64,000 bases of DNA from Protonemura montana. Its lineage: Eukaryota > Arthropoda > Insecta > Plecoptera > Nemouridae. This document shows positions 43,880-54,102 of this stretch, one piece after another (within the stretch, counting starts at the first letter, position 1; the number at the start of each line of letters is the position of its first letter). Both the position numbers and the translations under genes were made by a program. The notes beneath the pieces are model-generated. The model did not search any database, had not been told where the DNA came from, and was given only the letters and a program-made list of their open reading frames with translations. The stretch spans positions 4,344,001-4,408,000 of the forward strand of contig OX387611.1 of NCBI GenBank assembly GCA_947568835.1, read 5' to 3'.

Positions 43880-46800
43880 CTTAACATCATTACACCCACA
43901 TCTTCATCTAAATGGTAGGGGAGGAGGGGTCTAAAAGTCTCAGGGGCAAGTTGTCTCAGTGCTAAAATCTCGACTCCAAATGGTACCAGAAGCAAAATAC
44001 TGATCCGGATTAATTCGACGACTAAATATCTTACTATTCTGAACATTTCATTCGTTTCGGTGCATAATTCACACTCCTGGAAGAGATTTCTTGCTTTGAT
44101 AGGTGGTTGGTAACTTTCAGTATCTTTCAGTAAAAGTTCATTTTGTTTGTTTTGTAAGTAATTGATTTTTTTTTTACTTTTTACAGAACTAATTTACAAA
44201 AATTTACCAATTACGAGTTTATAACGAGTTTATAAAAAAAAAAAAACTCTTCGCGGGCTGGTAGCACCCGATGTCATGTTACGCGCTGCTCAATTTGTGT
44301 TGCAGGAAAAAATGGCAAAATATTTTGACATAAATTATCAAACATTGACTCGGTATTGTCATAAAGTAACTGATGCAGATTTTAATTAAATTAATTATAT
44401 GAACACAAGACGAATTTTCTCACCGAGACAACTAGACCCACACGTGGGGTTAAAAGTCTCAAACATTTCTCAACTGACGGTCTAATAAATCGCAGAAAAA
44501 AATCACATTATAACCAAATGTGTATTAATCTATAAAAAAAATTAAAACATAAGAATAACTTCATTTTTCTAGAAGATATGCACACATAGGTAGATTTTGA
44601 GACAACTAGACCCCTCCTCCCCGACCCATATAACCTACGATTTTATTTCTTTCTGCAAACGGTCAGTAAGCTTTCAAAAGCCTATGAAAAAAATCAAATC
44701 AAATCTTCAGTGTTTCAGGAATACTCTCAAGAAAAATCAATATTGTAGTTGACATATTACTTTAGATATCGATATAAATCCACTTCAGTGTACACCAGGT
44801 GTAGTTTGGAAATATCACCTTCATCAGGGATGACACTAAATATATTTTTTAGACGAATCCATGACCGCTGTCTAATGGCATCCTAGTGCACAACACTCGT
44901 CAAGGATGTGGCAATCACTTCAGTTAGTGGCGGTCTCATAACTTAACATTTGGTACTAATTTTCAGTTCATTTAAAAAATGATCCAAAACCGGACACTGA
45001 TCCAAAACTGGCACTTTACTCTAGTTAAGTGAAAAAATATCCAACACTTTTGCGATATGACTCCAAAAAGCTAGCAAAAAAGCTGAAAATTTTCGTAAAT
45101 TTTGAATAATTTTAAAATAATTTTAAAGATTTTGTTGAAAATGCATGAGGTCTGCTGACTTCAAAAATATGATCTGAAAATTTCGTAGCAGACTTTTTGC
45201 CGCTCGAGCACGAAGGAAAACGCGAAAAATACAAAATCCTTTTTTCTGGGATAATTGATATTGAAGATTTCGCTACGCTCGCTTAGCTCAAAACAGAGTT
45301 TAAAAAAATACAGAAATACGTTATAGTTCTCTCTGGTGGTTTAAATTGAAAGAGTAATTTAGATCTACGAGATTTTTTTTTTTTTTTTAAAGCGACGGAA
45401 AAGTACATTCCTTAATAAATTTCACATTTGAATTCGAATATACTATTCGAATATTCTCGAATATTCTATTCGAATATTTTTGAGAAAATACCAGGAAAAA
45501 TGAATTGAAACTATAAACCTAGATAAACTCGATGGTGGTAAACCTTACCTTGACAGGAGTCAGTTGATATGATATTAAAACTAGTTTAACGCGTGCAGGT
45601 CTCAAGATGGCGTTCTCCAAGGAAGCAGACGAGTTCTTTGAAGGTGAAGTTGTTAAAGTCACGTGCACGGCACGTGGAGTTCGCGATCTTGACACCAGGT
45701 GGTACTGGCTGTTGGGTAATGAGGACATAACATCCCGAGCAATGAATCAACCCCAAGTTCAACCTGTTGACGGCTGGAGTTGGCCTTGGGAGGACACCGA
45801 CGTCACGCAGAGCATCACGTTGAACTTGACTCAAGAGCATCATGGAAAGACTCTGAGTTGCTGGGTCAACGACTCGGAGAATTTTAAATATTATATGAAG
45901 AAAGAAAAGCAAATTAAGATTCAACAAAAGGAGCCAAATGGTGAGTACGAAATAAGCGAATATAATTTTGAAAACACATTTGATATATATATTATAAACT
46001 GTTATTTTTTGTGGATTAATTTTTTATGCATATGTGATGTTTTCAAATTATTTTCATTTCGGTCTAACATAATTGTAAAATATTGTTTTTGCAAAATTTA
46101 AATGTTTAAGATTCGATATTATGGTTGGCTGATGTCTACCTGACCCCAATTTAGCAAAAATATTGCTCCCAACAGGGGTCGGATAAACAAAGGAAAGTTT
46201 AAGTTAAAACTCAAAGTTTTGATCGCAGTCTATGTTTCCAGATTTACAACGGTTGATATTTTGGTGACACCAACTTAACACGTAAATGTTTGAAGTAAAG
46301 CTTAACTCCATGCTATATGAATACTGACCCAGGGGTATTAATGACCATTTACAACCCATACCTTGACTGAACATTTTCAGTAAAATCAAAAATTTTCAAT
46401 TTTTGGAATCATTAACACATAAAATTAAACACATTCATAAATGGCTGTCTTCATCAAAAAGTGGCTTGGACAGGAAAAAAATGTCTCTCTTAAAAAAACT
46501 AAATAATACTAATTATATCCGACTAAAATCATAATTTCTTCGCACATTTTAGACTTATTTTCTTGAGATTTTTCACTATTTCTGTGAAATCAGGCTTACC
46601 CCTTCACCCAACTGTTGCTAAGCCCACTTTTTTCACGGTTATTTTGGCTTTTTTTCGGTGAAAGTTACAAAATAGAAAGGTTTTTCGGTCACTAATATTC
46701 CCGACACACACCATTTCTTTAAGTCCGATGAGAACGCGTGCCAAGTCACAGAAAGTGAATTTTTAGTAGCCTTTAAAGATTTTTATAATCATTTCTACTT

Positions 46801-48935
46801 TATATAACCTGGGCATTAGTTTATAAAACATGTGTTTCTTTAATGGTTAGTTAATACAACTTTTTTCGACTTCCGCATCTAATGCGCAAATTGTTGTGCT
46901 TCAGCTGAAACCACTTCATCAACGACAGCGATGGCAGAATCAAATCCACCAAGTCTACCAATCGCAACAACTCCTGGCCAAACGGCGCCAACATCGGAAA
47001 CCAAAAATGCTGATCGAACGTCTCAAGGTAAGGCAAGAGAACAAGCGAGCCATTTCATGAAAACTCGGGCAAAGCAAAGTTAACTCTTCAGTTAGTGCAA
47101 AATGAAATATTTGCTTAATTTACAGTATTCAAAATTATACATCAAACAACGATTTTGTGATTTTGTGTCGGTACAAACGTCGATATATTATATTTACATA
47201 GAAATAGAACATGTTATTGACTGATATCAAGTTTTATTTTTAGGAAAATCCATTCATGAAAATCATATTTGCTTGGTTTCCTGGGAACTCAATGAAATTT
47301 ACTAATTTGATATCATTTCTTTTACATTGGTAAACAATGCCAATGAAAAATTGGCAAGCAATCTGAAAATCAAAACACTGTCTAGTCAGAGCAAAGTGTG
47401 AATTTCTTTGTGCAAATCCTATAAATCGAGTATAAAAAAACAACATGCATGTGGTCCTTTTGTAAATGTTGTTGTCTATAATTGTTTTTAGACTCATGTC
47501 CACTTGATTTAGCCTTAGCACTAGTTTTAACAAAAACTATTTCAACTGGGTTTTGAATGCTAAGTAAAGAACAACTAAATTTCCCAACGTTTCGTAACTT
47601 GTACCTGTTACTTTATCAAGGGTAAGAGCAGTCCTGACAATTTTCTGATATTTATTTATAATCATTATAAAACCACTTGCCACTGATGTACCACTTGCAT
47701 ATATATTTGAAGACTTATTTGATTGATTGCATGTCACAGGCAGCGGCTCTAAATGGTTGACCTACGGGCTCATTACAGCAGCCGTCGTGGTCGTGGTGAT
47801 CATCATTGCTTGCCTCATTGTCGCGTTTTACCACAAGTTGGGCTGCTTTAAAGGTAAATCAAGACCCACCCTAAATTGTTGTCTGACTTTAATATTTAAA
47901 TACGTTTTTTTTTTCGAATAGAAACAACTACTTAAATCGTTAAATAAACACGTAATTTAATTTGAATATTCAGTAATATTATTTAAAATAATATATACAA
48001 TTTACGTTGAAAAATCACACTCAGATGATAGATATTATGGCTTTATCACTGATGCTACTTTGTCTAGGCTGATCACTAGTTTAAAATTAAATAATTTACT
48101 ACTGGCTTTTTGAATGCTAAATAAAAACAAATTTAGTTTTCCGACCGTTGTTTTAATGACTGTAACTTTATCAAGAGTGCTTACAGTTTTGAATCCAATC
48201 AAAGTAAAAACTGTGTAAAAACTGTGTAAAAACACTGGAAAAACTCGGATAAAAAAAGCACACACACAGATTCTTGTCTAGATAACGTTTAAAACATTTG
48301 GCAAAAAAAAATGTGTTTATTAAAAATATATAGTCATTTTAAAAACTAATGTATTGAACGGTATTGACAAAAAATAAGCCTGGAAAAGAGAACTGTTTAT
48401 ATTTTTGTGCTCCCTTTCAAATCGGAGAAATGTCACAACTTCTGTCACTTTTGAAAAAGTAAAAAAAAAGTCAGAAAACTAAAACCCAGTTTTAAATCCC
48501 GTCAATTTTTTGTTCAAGAGAAATATTTAATTTTTTCCATCTTCAAAGCAAATTATTTCAATTTCAGACCACAACGCTGAAGCTCTAGTCCAGTACAACG
48601 CCAACTCTGCGGAAGAACAGGACCAAACCCAAGTCATCATAGCCCCGAACCTTCAGTCTAGGATGCCTAAACCCAAGCCACGTACCCAGAACAAACCTAC
48701 ACATGAGAAGCCAACACCGAAGGCACGACCATCAAAGAATGCTAAACCCGACCCTCAGGAAGGACAGGCGCCGCGCACACAACCAAAAACATTCGCTGCG
48801 CAGTCCGATTGCGCAGCCGGCAGCGACCACGTGCAATACGCTGAGTTGGCGAATATAAAAAATGTGCCATTGTTGCAGAAGAAGCCGACTAGCGACGAGG
48901 AGGTTGCTTATACTCAACTTCAATGGGAAAAATGA
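38417..48935 (+). CDS. Ig gene C: three-Ig receptor with two cytoplasmic ITIMs
   Basis: This is a predicted inhibitory-type cell-surface receptor of 583 residues. Exons are 38,417-38,480; 38,891-39,268; 42,076-42,438; 45,599-45,940; 46,905-47,027; 47,740-47,853; 48,568-48,935, all introns phase 1 and the joined frame open. Layout: signal peptide 1-21; Ig-like domains 22-147, 148-268 and 269-382; Ser/Thr/Pro stalk 383-423; transmembrane exon 424-461; tail 462-583. The tail is basic and proline-rich, then has VQYAEL (Tyr552) and VAYTQL (Tyr576), both fitting [IVLS]-x-Y-x-x-[IVL]. In vertebrate receptors such pairs recruit SH2-domain phosphatases when phosphorylated. The ligand is unknown; I cannot assign a named family. 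The 24-residue tyrosine spacing is too wide for a classical ITAM. The gene is on one strand with A and B and shares their upstream module. Confidence 0.8.
38891..39268 (+). CDS. Ig gene C exon 2: Ig-like domain 1
   Basis: The acceptor is TGCTTTTAG|GT and the donor GTGACG|GTGAGT, 126 codons. It has four cysteines (VKCTAD, ITGCQF, GSCTVH, IGCKL) and sequons at NRT, NYT and NSS. It begins [11 protein letters not shown], one of the most divergent stretches relative to B. Confidence 0.78.
39269..42075 (+). other. Intron 2 of Ig gene C
   Basis: The first 250 bp and last 550 bp align to intron 2 of B. The middle (about 39,600-41,500) is extra and has no recognisable gene. Recurring short motifs of the type CGACACCACGCTCATTTTAA (40,690) and CACTCGTTACGCTTATCTGA (42,026) are present. 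Confidence 0.5.
42076..42438 (+). CDS. Ig gene C exon 3: Ig-like domain 2
   Basis: The acceptor is CAGTTTCAG|AC and the donor TTGCAA|GTGAGT, 121 codons. Conserved strands are [12 protein letters not shown] and [20 protein letters not shown]. The variable stretch RTVYYYDVT and the end ADGRHRVV differ from B. Confidence 0.78.
43191..45022. mobile_element. Inverted-repeat DNA element, about 1.8 kb, noncoding
   Basis: The left end AGGGTAAAGTGCCAGTTTTG and the right end (antisense AGAGTAAAGTGCCAGTTTTG) are inverted copies of about 23 bp. Inner echoes GTGCCAGTTTTGGATC occur at about 43,392 and 43,540, and the right end has the doubled form CCGGTTTTGGATC. No transposase frame is visible, so it is a non-autonomous (MITE-like) or decayed element. 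The superfamily is not determined. Confidence 0.6.
43918..44622. mobile_element. Nested inverted-repeat element, about 0.7 kb
   Basis: The ends GGGGAGGAGGGGTCTAAAAG and GACAACTAGACCCCTCCTCC are inverted with three mismatches in 24 bp. It lies wholly inside the larger element at 43,191-45,022. An internal AACTAGACCC..GGGGTTAAAAGTCTC block near 44,430 repeats the motif. No coding capacity is seen. Confidence 0.5.
45599..45940 (+). CDS. Ig gene C exon 4: Ig domain 3
   Basis: The acceptor is GCGTGCAG|GT and the donor CAAATG|GTGAGT, 114 codons, phase 1. It has [16 protein letters not shown] and KTLSCWVN. The central block [20 protein letters not shown] is shared with A, while the last 25 residues ([20 protein letters not shown]) differ. 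Confidence 0.78.
45941..46904 (+). other. Intron 4 of Ig gene C
   Basis: AT-rich, with no coding sequence or ordered repeat seen. Confidence 0.5.
46905..47027 (+). CDS. Ig gene C exon 5: short Ser/Thr/Pro stalk
   Basis: The acceptor is GTGCTTCAG|CT and the donor CTCAAG|GTAAGG, 41 codons, phase 1. It encodes [20 protein letters not shown] and [20 protein letters not shown]: low complexity, no cysteine, probably O-glycosylated. It corresponds to the 180-codon repeat stalk of A. Confidence 0.7.
47488..47645 (-). repeat. Penelope-like element end in intron 5 of gene C
   Basis: A minus-oriented copy: TTTTAGACTCATGTCCACTT, ACTGGGTTTTGAATGCTAAG, CCCAACGTTTCGTAACTTGT, ACTTTATCAAGGGTAAGAGC, ending at TTTTCTGATA. 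A very decayed copy is at about 48,100-48,190. Confidence 0.65.
47740..47853 (+). CDS. Ig gene C exon 6: transmembrane helix
   Basis: The acceptor is ATGTCACAG|GC and the donor TTTAAAG|GTAAAT, phase 1. It encodes SGSKWLTYG and the helix [20 protein letters not shown], then YHKLGCFK as stop-transfer. There is no charged residue in the helix. Confidence 0.8.
47854..48567 (+). other. Intron 6 of Ig gene C
   Basis: AT-rich with the decayed Penelope-like fragment near 48,100-48,190. No coding sequence is seen. The branch/polypyrimidine region precedes TTTCAATTTCAG. Confidence 0.5.
48568..48935 (+). CDS. Ig gene C exon 7: cytoplasmic tail with two ITIMs
   Basis: It encodes 122 residues to TGA 48,933-48,935. 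It starts [19 protein letters not shown], homologous to the A tail, continues with a basic Pro/Lys/Arg/Gln-rich linker ([20 protein letters not shown]) and ends with [10 protein letters not shown] and [12 protein letters not shown]. The two tyrosines are 24 apart. A membrane-proximal YNAN does not fit an ITIM. No canonical AATAAA is seen within the next 190 bp. Confidence 0.8.
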
Positions 48936-49004
48936 CCAACGGATCTCTCGACTGTAGCGCTCTGAAGTGTATGGCAATAGGTACCGAAACTTCGGCTACA
49001 ATTT

Positions 49005-49070
49005 TATTTTCAAGCTCACAGAATCATTTAAATTTAATTGCATGCGATTGGCAGTCACTATGGTTTATAA
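49005..49070 (+). repeat. Single decayed unit of the 92-bp satellite
   Basis: CAAGCTCACAGAATCATTTA, AATTTAATTGCATGCGATTG and GCAGTCACTATGG are recognisable as a diverged monomer of the arrays at 546-880 and 50,940-51,745. Confidence 0.5.
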
Positions 49071-49117
49071 AATAACCAACACTTTAATTCTTGGAGACAG
49101 AAGTTGGTTAATTATTA

Positions 49118-49560
49118 TTATTATTTGTGGTGTTCAACGACGCACTGTTTTGACAACTGGCCATGCGGCACTGGTCTAATGGCGTCGGTGAATGAGTGGA
49201 TGATGATGAGGATGATGATGAACCTTACCTAGCCTAGAAGGAAGGAGGGGAAATCCGGTGCCGGCACGTAGCCTACTCCTGTCGAAGACCAAGGGGACCA
49301 CCGACTTCACGTCCCTTCCGAAGGACGGTACAACTCGAACAGCAGGATTCCTCCACAAATCCATGCTGTCGAAAGGTTGATAAGCAAGGCGAATGAAGTT
49401 GCTGTACTAACTTTCATCCCTCCAACCTCTCTCCCGCACAGAACTGGTCATGTGCATAATGGTCACCCATCCAATACCTGACTCAGCGCAGTGTTGCTTA
49501 ACTTCGGTGATCTGACGAGAACCGGTGTTTCCAACACGCCAAACCGTTCGGTCCAGAAGG
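49118..49560 (-). repeat. 5S-derived SINE with complete 5S head
   Basis: The plus strand starts TTATTATTTGTGGTGTTCAA at about 49,116 and runs through the body to one full 91-bp unit. It then continues as CTTCGGTGATCTGACGAGAA and CCGGTGTTTCCAACACGCC. Read on the minus strand this is GGCGTGTTGGAAACACCGGT then TCTCGTCAGATCACCGAAGT, collinear with 5S rRNA upstream of the A-box. It is the best view in the window of the undivided 5S head. Confidence 0.9.
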
Positions 49561-50930
49561 CGGTTAAACCGGTCGTGACTGGATTTATTTGCCAGAGAAA
49601 TCCACAGGACACATTCGCTTAGTCAGTACATTTGTCTGCTCTGATAGTGTTCGGTATTAACAAATTGTATACACCTTTGTCGAAAAAGTAAGCAAGGCTG
49701 TTTGTTTATTAGCAAAACCAAGCTCTAGTTTTCTACGCTAGTCGTAATTCTAGCCAGTTTTTAAAGTCTTCACCTTAACCAAAGATTGGAATTAATATAT
49801 TAAGTGGTATATTAATGTATATATATATAAATATGTATAGTCAAACCGTTGAGTGTGCAGGTTCTAGGTAGAGACAGAACGTTAATGTTAAACCGTTGAG
49901 TGTGCAGGTTCTAGGTAGAGGCACAACGTTAATCTAGAATATGATATATTTTGTAAATATTTATTAATTTTGTATAATTTGTGCATTGTATGCAGTTTAA
50001 CTTCAGTTTAGCCAAAAAAGATCTGTTTTTATAAACTTTGAACTGCATCAACCTTAATGATGAATATTAAATTTCAAAGTATATTTTTATTAAAATATAA
50101 TTATAATATTAGTTATATTTACTATAGTTGATATTTACTATTGCTTGAAATAATAATTGTTTAAGACAAAAATAACCAATTATTAAAATTTTAGAAATGA
50201 AGTTTAGAATGTATTGAAAAGAAACGTCATTCCATACCAAGATATTATAAAATTTATATTTTCTGTTTTAAAAAAAAAATAAAAAAATTCGGTGATATTA
50301 AAAAAAGACAAATATTAATAAGACTCACTCACATGTTAGCTCATGAACATTAGATATTTTGCCAAATGTATTCTTGATAAATGTATTTTGTATATTTTAA
50401 CCTATAAATTATGATATTTACATTTTCTGATTAAAAAAAATATATAAATATATATATATATATATAAGAATGATAATTAATTAAGTTGATATTTCAAAAT
50501 ATATTAAATTATAAAAAATATCAAAAATATGAAAAATATTAATTTGATTTATACTCACATGTTAGTTCATGAATATGATTTATTTTGCCAAATGTATATT
50601 CGCTGTTTTCAATTATTTTAATTTTTCAGCACTGTGATTCCTGTTGACAGGTTTTATGAACTTGCATAAAAAAATATTATACTGAAAGATTTACAAAAAA
50701 ATAAATATTATACGCCATTGAATTTATTATTTCTACTGGACAACACTCACATTGAAAAAATCAAAATATTGCTAAATAAGCTTTTATTTCCGCTAGAATT
50801 ATCGTGTAAAATGTTATTTTCACAAATAAAGATTGCTTCTTAAAAATGTCAGCAGCCTTGTGAATTGAATTCCAGTCTTTCCCTTCCGCTACCTGTTGCC
50901 CCCTGTCAGGTTTTACCAATATGTTCAACT
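49561..50930. other. Very AT-rich intergenic stretch
   Basis: It has a 46-bp direct duplication at 49,846 and 49,892 (CCGTTGAGTGTGCAGGTTCT), a (TA)n run near 50,447-50,466, and a loosely repeated CTCACATGTTAG.TCATGAA motif at about 50,330 and 50,555. No gene is seen. Confidence 0.5.
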
Positions 50931-50934
50931 AAAG

Positions 50935-51745
50935 GTGGATATCTAGCTCACCAAAACATCTGAATTTCACTGCATGTGATTGGAAGTCGTCATGGCAACA
51001 GTTTCAACAAAATGTCCAACTAAAAGTAAGATCTTCAACTCACAGAAACATCTGAATTTCACTGCATGTGATTGGAAGTCGTCTTGGCAACAGTTTCAAC
51101 AAAATGTTCAACTATAAGTTGGATCTCTAGCTCACAGAAACATCTGAATTTCACTGCATGTGAATGGAAGTCGTCATGGCAACAGTTTCAACAAAATGTT
51201 CTACTATAAGTTGGATCTCTAGCTCACAGAAACATCTGAATTTCACTGCATGTGATTGGAAGTCGTCATGGCAACAGTTTCAACAAAATGTTTAACTATA
51301 AGTTGGATCTCTAACTCACAGAAACATCTGAATTTCACTGCACGTGATTGGAAGTCGTCATGGCAACAGTTTCAACAAAATGTGCAACTATAAGTTGGAT
51401 CTCTAGCTCACAGAAACATCTGAATTTCACTGCATGTGATTGGAAGTCGTCATGGCAACAGTTTCAACAAAATGTTCAACTATAAGTAGGATCTCTAATC
51501 CTACTCACAGAAACATCTGAATTTCACTGCATGTGATTGGAAGTCGTCATGGCAACAGTTTCAACAAAATGTTCAACTATAAGTTGGATCTCTAGCTCAC
51601 AGAAACATCTGAATTTCACTGCATGTGATTGGAAGTCGTCATGGCAACAGTTTCAACAAAATGTTCAACTATAAGTTGGATCTCTAGCTCACAGAAACAT
51701 TGGAATTTCAGTGCATACAATTTGAAAATCGCCATGGCAATATAT
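50935..51745 (+). repeat. 92-bp satellite array, 9 copies
   Basis: ACATCTGAATTTCACTGCAT recurs near 50,956, 51,048, 51,140, 51,232, 51,324, 51,416, 51,513, 51,605 and 51,697. Spacing is 92 bp except for one unit of about 97 bp with an inserted repeat of ATCCTACTC. It is the same satellite as at 546-880. Confidence 0.92.
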
Positions 51746-51989
51746 TTCCAATAACACTTCAACTAGGACGCGAGATTAAAAAAAAACCGGACCTCATTAT
51801 CATAATTAGTATCAGTATATTTGATGAGAATGACGAATCTCCAAGGAGTAGAACCAAGAGGCTGTGAATACTCACAGTCACTCTGATTCTAGTGACGCTA
51901 TATCACGTCACAACCTGTCAAACTCGAATAACTCCAATTTGACGTTGAATGCGTCGTATATAACTCATCTCTCACTACCATTGCATTTC

Positions 51990-52115
51990 GTGTTTAACGA
52001 CGCACTCTTCTTACAACTAGCCTGTAACACTGGTCTCAAGGCGTAGTTTAATTAGCGGGTGATTAACGGAATGATTGTGAACCCAAACTAGTCTAAAAGG
52101 GAAAAGAGATAACCC
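51990..52115 (-). repeat. 5S-derived SINE, decayed body fragment
   Basis: GTGTTTAACGACGCACTCTT, ACTGGTCTCAAGGCGTAG and AGAGATAACCCGATGT follow the body order of the family with many differences, and no promoter units follow. Confidence 0.55.
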
Positions 52116-52204
52116 GATGTAAGCTTAGGGATTCAGAATAAGCAAACATGAAGATAAATAACAGTGCATAAGCAAGGATAAGAATAGCACAAGGTAGCAT
52201 AAGC

Positions 52205-52638
52205 CTATTATTATTTGTGGTGTTTAACGACGCACTGTTTTGACATCTGGCCATGCGGCACTGATCTAATGGCGTCGGTGAATGAGTGGATGATGATAAG
52301 AATGATGATGAACCTATCCTAGCTTAGAAGGGAGGAGGGGAAACCCGGTGCCGGCACGTAGCCTACTCCTGTCGAAGACCAAGGGGACCACCGGCTTAAC
52401 GTCCCTTCCAAAGGACGGTACAACGTGAACAACAGGATTCCTCCACAAATCCATGCTGTCGAGAGGTTGATAAGCAAGGCGAGTGAAGTTGCTGTACTAA
52501 CTTTCAATCCTCCAACCTCTATCCCGAACAGAACTGGTCATATGTATGATGGTCACACATCCAATACCTGACTCAGCGCAGTGTTGCTTAACTTCGGTGA
52601 TCTAACGAGAACCGGTGAACCCGCCATACCATTCGGTT
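52205..52638 (-). repeat. 5S-derived SINE, complete, with possible target-site duplication
   Basis: The body runs from about 52,207, followed by one 91-bp unit and the 5S head CTTCGGTGATCTAACGAGAA then CCGGTGAACCC. It is flanked by GGTAGCATAAGC (52,192-52,204) and GGTAGCATACGC (52,639-52,650), consistent with a target-site duplication with one mismatch. The flanks are a loose AGCATAAGCAAGCATAA-type repeat. Confidence 0.85.
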
Positions 52639-52899
52639 GGTAGCATACGCAAGCATACGGATATAATTGAGGGCATAAGCAGGCAAAAAGGTGACTTAGG
52701 TGAGTATAAATAATGGTTAGCATAATAGATAATCAGCAAGCATAATGGTAGCACAAGGGTTGAAAGTCAAGCATCAGGGTAGCAAAAATGAGCTGAAGGG
52801 ACCATTAGAGTAGCTCATTAGGTATCAAAATGAAAAATAATGAATTTAGCCTGAAAAGCATTTATTTGTCTCTCAGACTTTGACTTTTAACAAGTGTTT

Positions 52900-53130
52900 A
52901 AGGAACACGGTTTTACATAGTCGGTGTAATTGACTCTCTTAAAGTTGTCTCCGGTTATTTCGTCCGAGTCTTCATCCTGCACGTGCTGGTCAGCGGAAGG
53001 CGCACACGCAATCACGCATCTGCACGCGCCGGAAGTGCGTAGCGGAGACAATATGTGTGTCACCTCGAATGCTGCAGGTGACCGATGGACCGGAACCGGA
53101 ACCGGAACCAGTATCCGGTGCAGGTAAATG
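52900..53130 (-). other. Possible coding exon, unassigned
   Basis: This island is markedly GC-richer than its surroundings. The minus strand is open for 111 codons (53,222-52,887) and ends VNYTDYVKPCSLNTC. The plus strand is open too and closes at a donor-like GTGCAG|GTAAAT. I recognise no family on either strand and cannot decide the direction. Confidence 0.2.
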
Positions 53131-53349
53131 ATGCAGTCTGGACATGTTTTTCGATGATTGCATGATAAAAAGTTGGAGTGAGATATCACTCGACTCTTTT
53201 GTGTGGTGAGTGAAAGATGCAATTTTGATGTAAATTTGACTGGAGTTTTATTTCTGAATTTTATTTTTAATCGAAATTAAACACATTTTTTTTTCAAAAA
53301 GAAACCATTAAAATGTAAAACTAATATGACAGGGACATTTTGATGATGG

Positions 53350-53998
53350 TCAGTGGTCACCCATCCAATACCTGACCCAGCGCAGTGTTGCTTAACTTTC
53401 ATTCCTCCAATCTCTCTCCCGAACAGAACTGGTCATGTGTATGATGGTCACCCATCCAATACCTGACCCAGCGCAGTGTTGATTAACTTTCATCCCTCCA
53501 ACCTCTCTCCCGAACAGAACTGGTCATGTGTATGATAGTCACCCATCTAATACCTGACCCAGCACAGTGTTGATTAACTTTTATCCCTCCAACCTCTCTC
53601 CCGAACAGAACTGGTCATGTGTATGATGGTCACCCATCCAATACCTGACCCAGCGCAGTGTTGCTTAACTATCATCCCTCCAACTTCTCTCCCGAACAGA
53701 ACTGATCATGTGTATGATGGTCACCCATCTAATACCTGACCCAGCGCAGTGTTGCTTAACTTTCATCCCACCAAACCTCTCTCCCAAACAGAACTGGTCA
53801 TGTGTATGATGGTCACCCATCCAATACCTGACTTAGCGCAGTGTTGATTAACTTTCGTCCCTCCAATCTCTCTCCCGAACAGAACTGGTCATGTGTATGA
53901 TGGTCACCCATCCAATACCTGACCCAGCGCAGTGTTGCTTAACTTCGGTGATCTAACGAGAATCGATTTTTTCCAACACGCCATACCGTTCGGTAGTC
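53350..53998 (-). repeat. 5S-derived SINE head with about 7 promoter units
   Basis: Tandem 91-bp units run from 53,355 to about 53,935 and continue into the 5S head CTTCGGTGATCTAACGAGAA, TCCAACACGCCATACCGTTC. The body is absent, so this is a 3'-truncated element or an array that spread on its own. Confidence 0.85.
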
Positions 53999-54102
53999 GA
54001 TCTTATGAGAAAATTTTGTGAGAAGGCTGTATGTCGGTTTTTTTTGTCAGTGGTTCCTACTAAAAAAAAAAATTAATTACCTATGTGATCGTTACTTACG
54101 GG

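Larger units (their letters stand above)
42439..45598 (+). other. Intron 3 of Ig gene C
   Basis: This 3.2-kb intron holds two nested inverted-repeat elements (43,191-45,022 and 43,918-44,622) and AT microsatellites near 43,740-43,880. No coding sequence is supported. Confidence 0.55.

Noticed and set aside
48822-48935. An ITAM instead of two ITIMs in the gene C tail
   Set aside because: An ITAM needs 6-12 residues between the two YxxL/I; here 20 residues lie between them, and each site has the hydrophobic residue two before the tyrosine that defines an ITIM.
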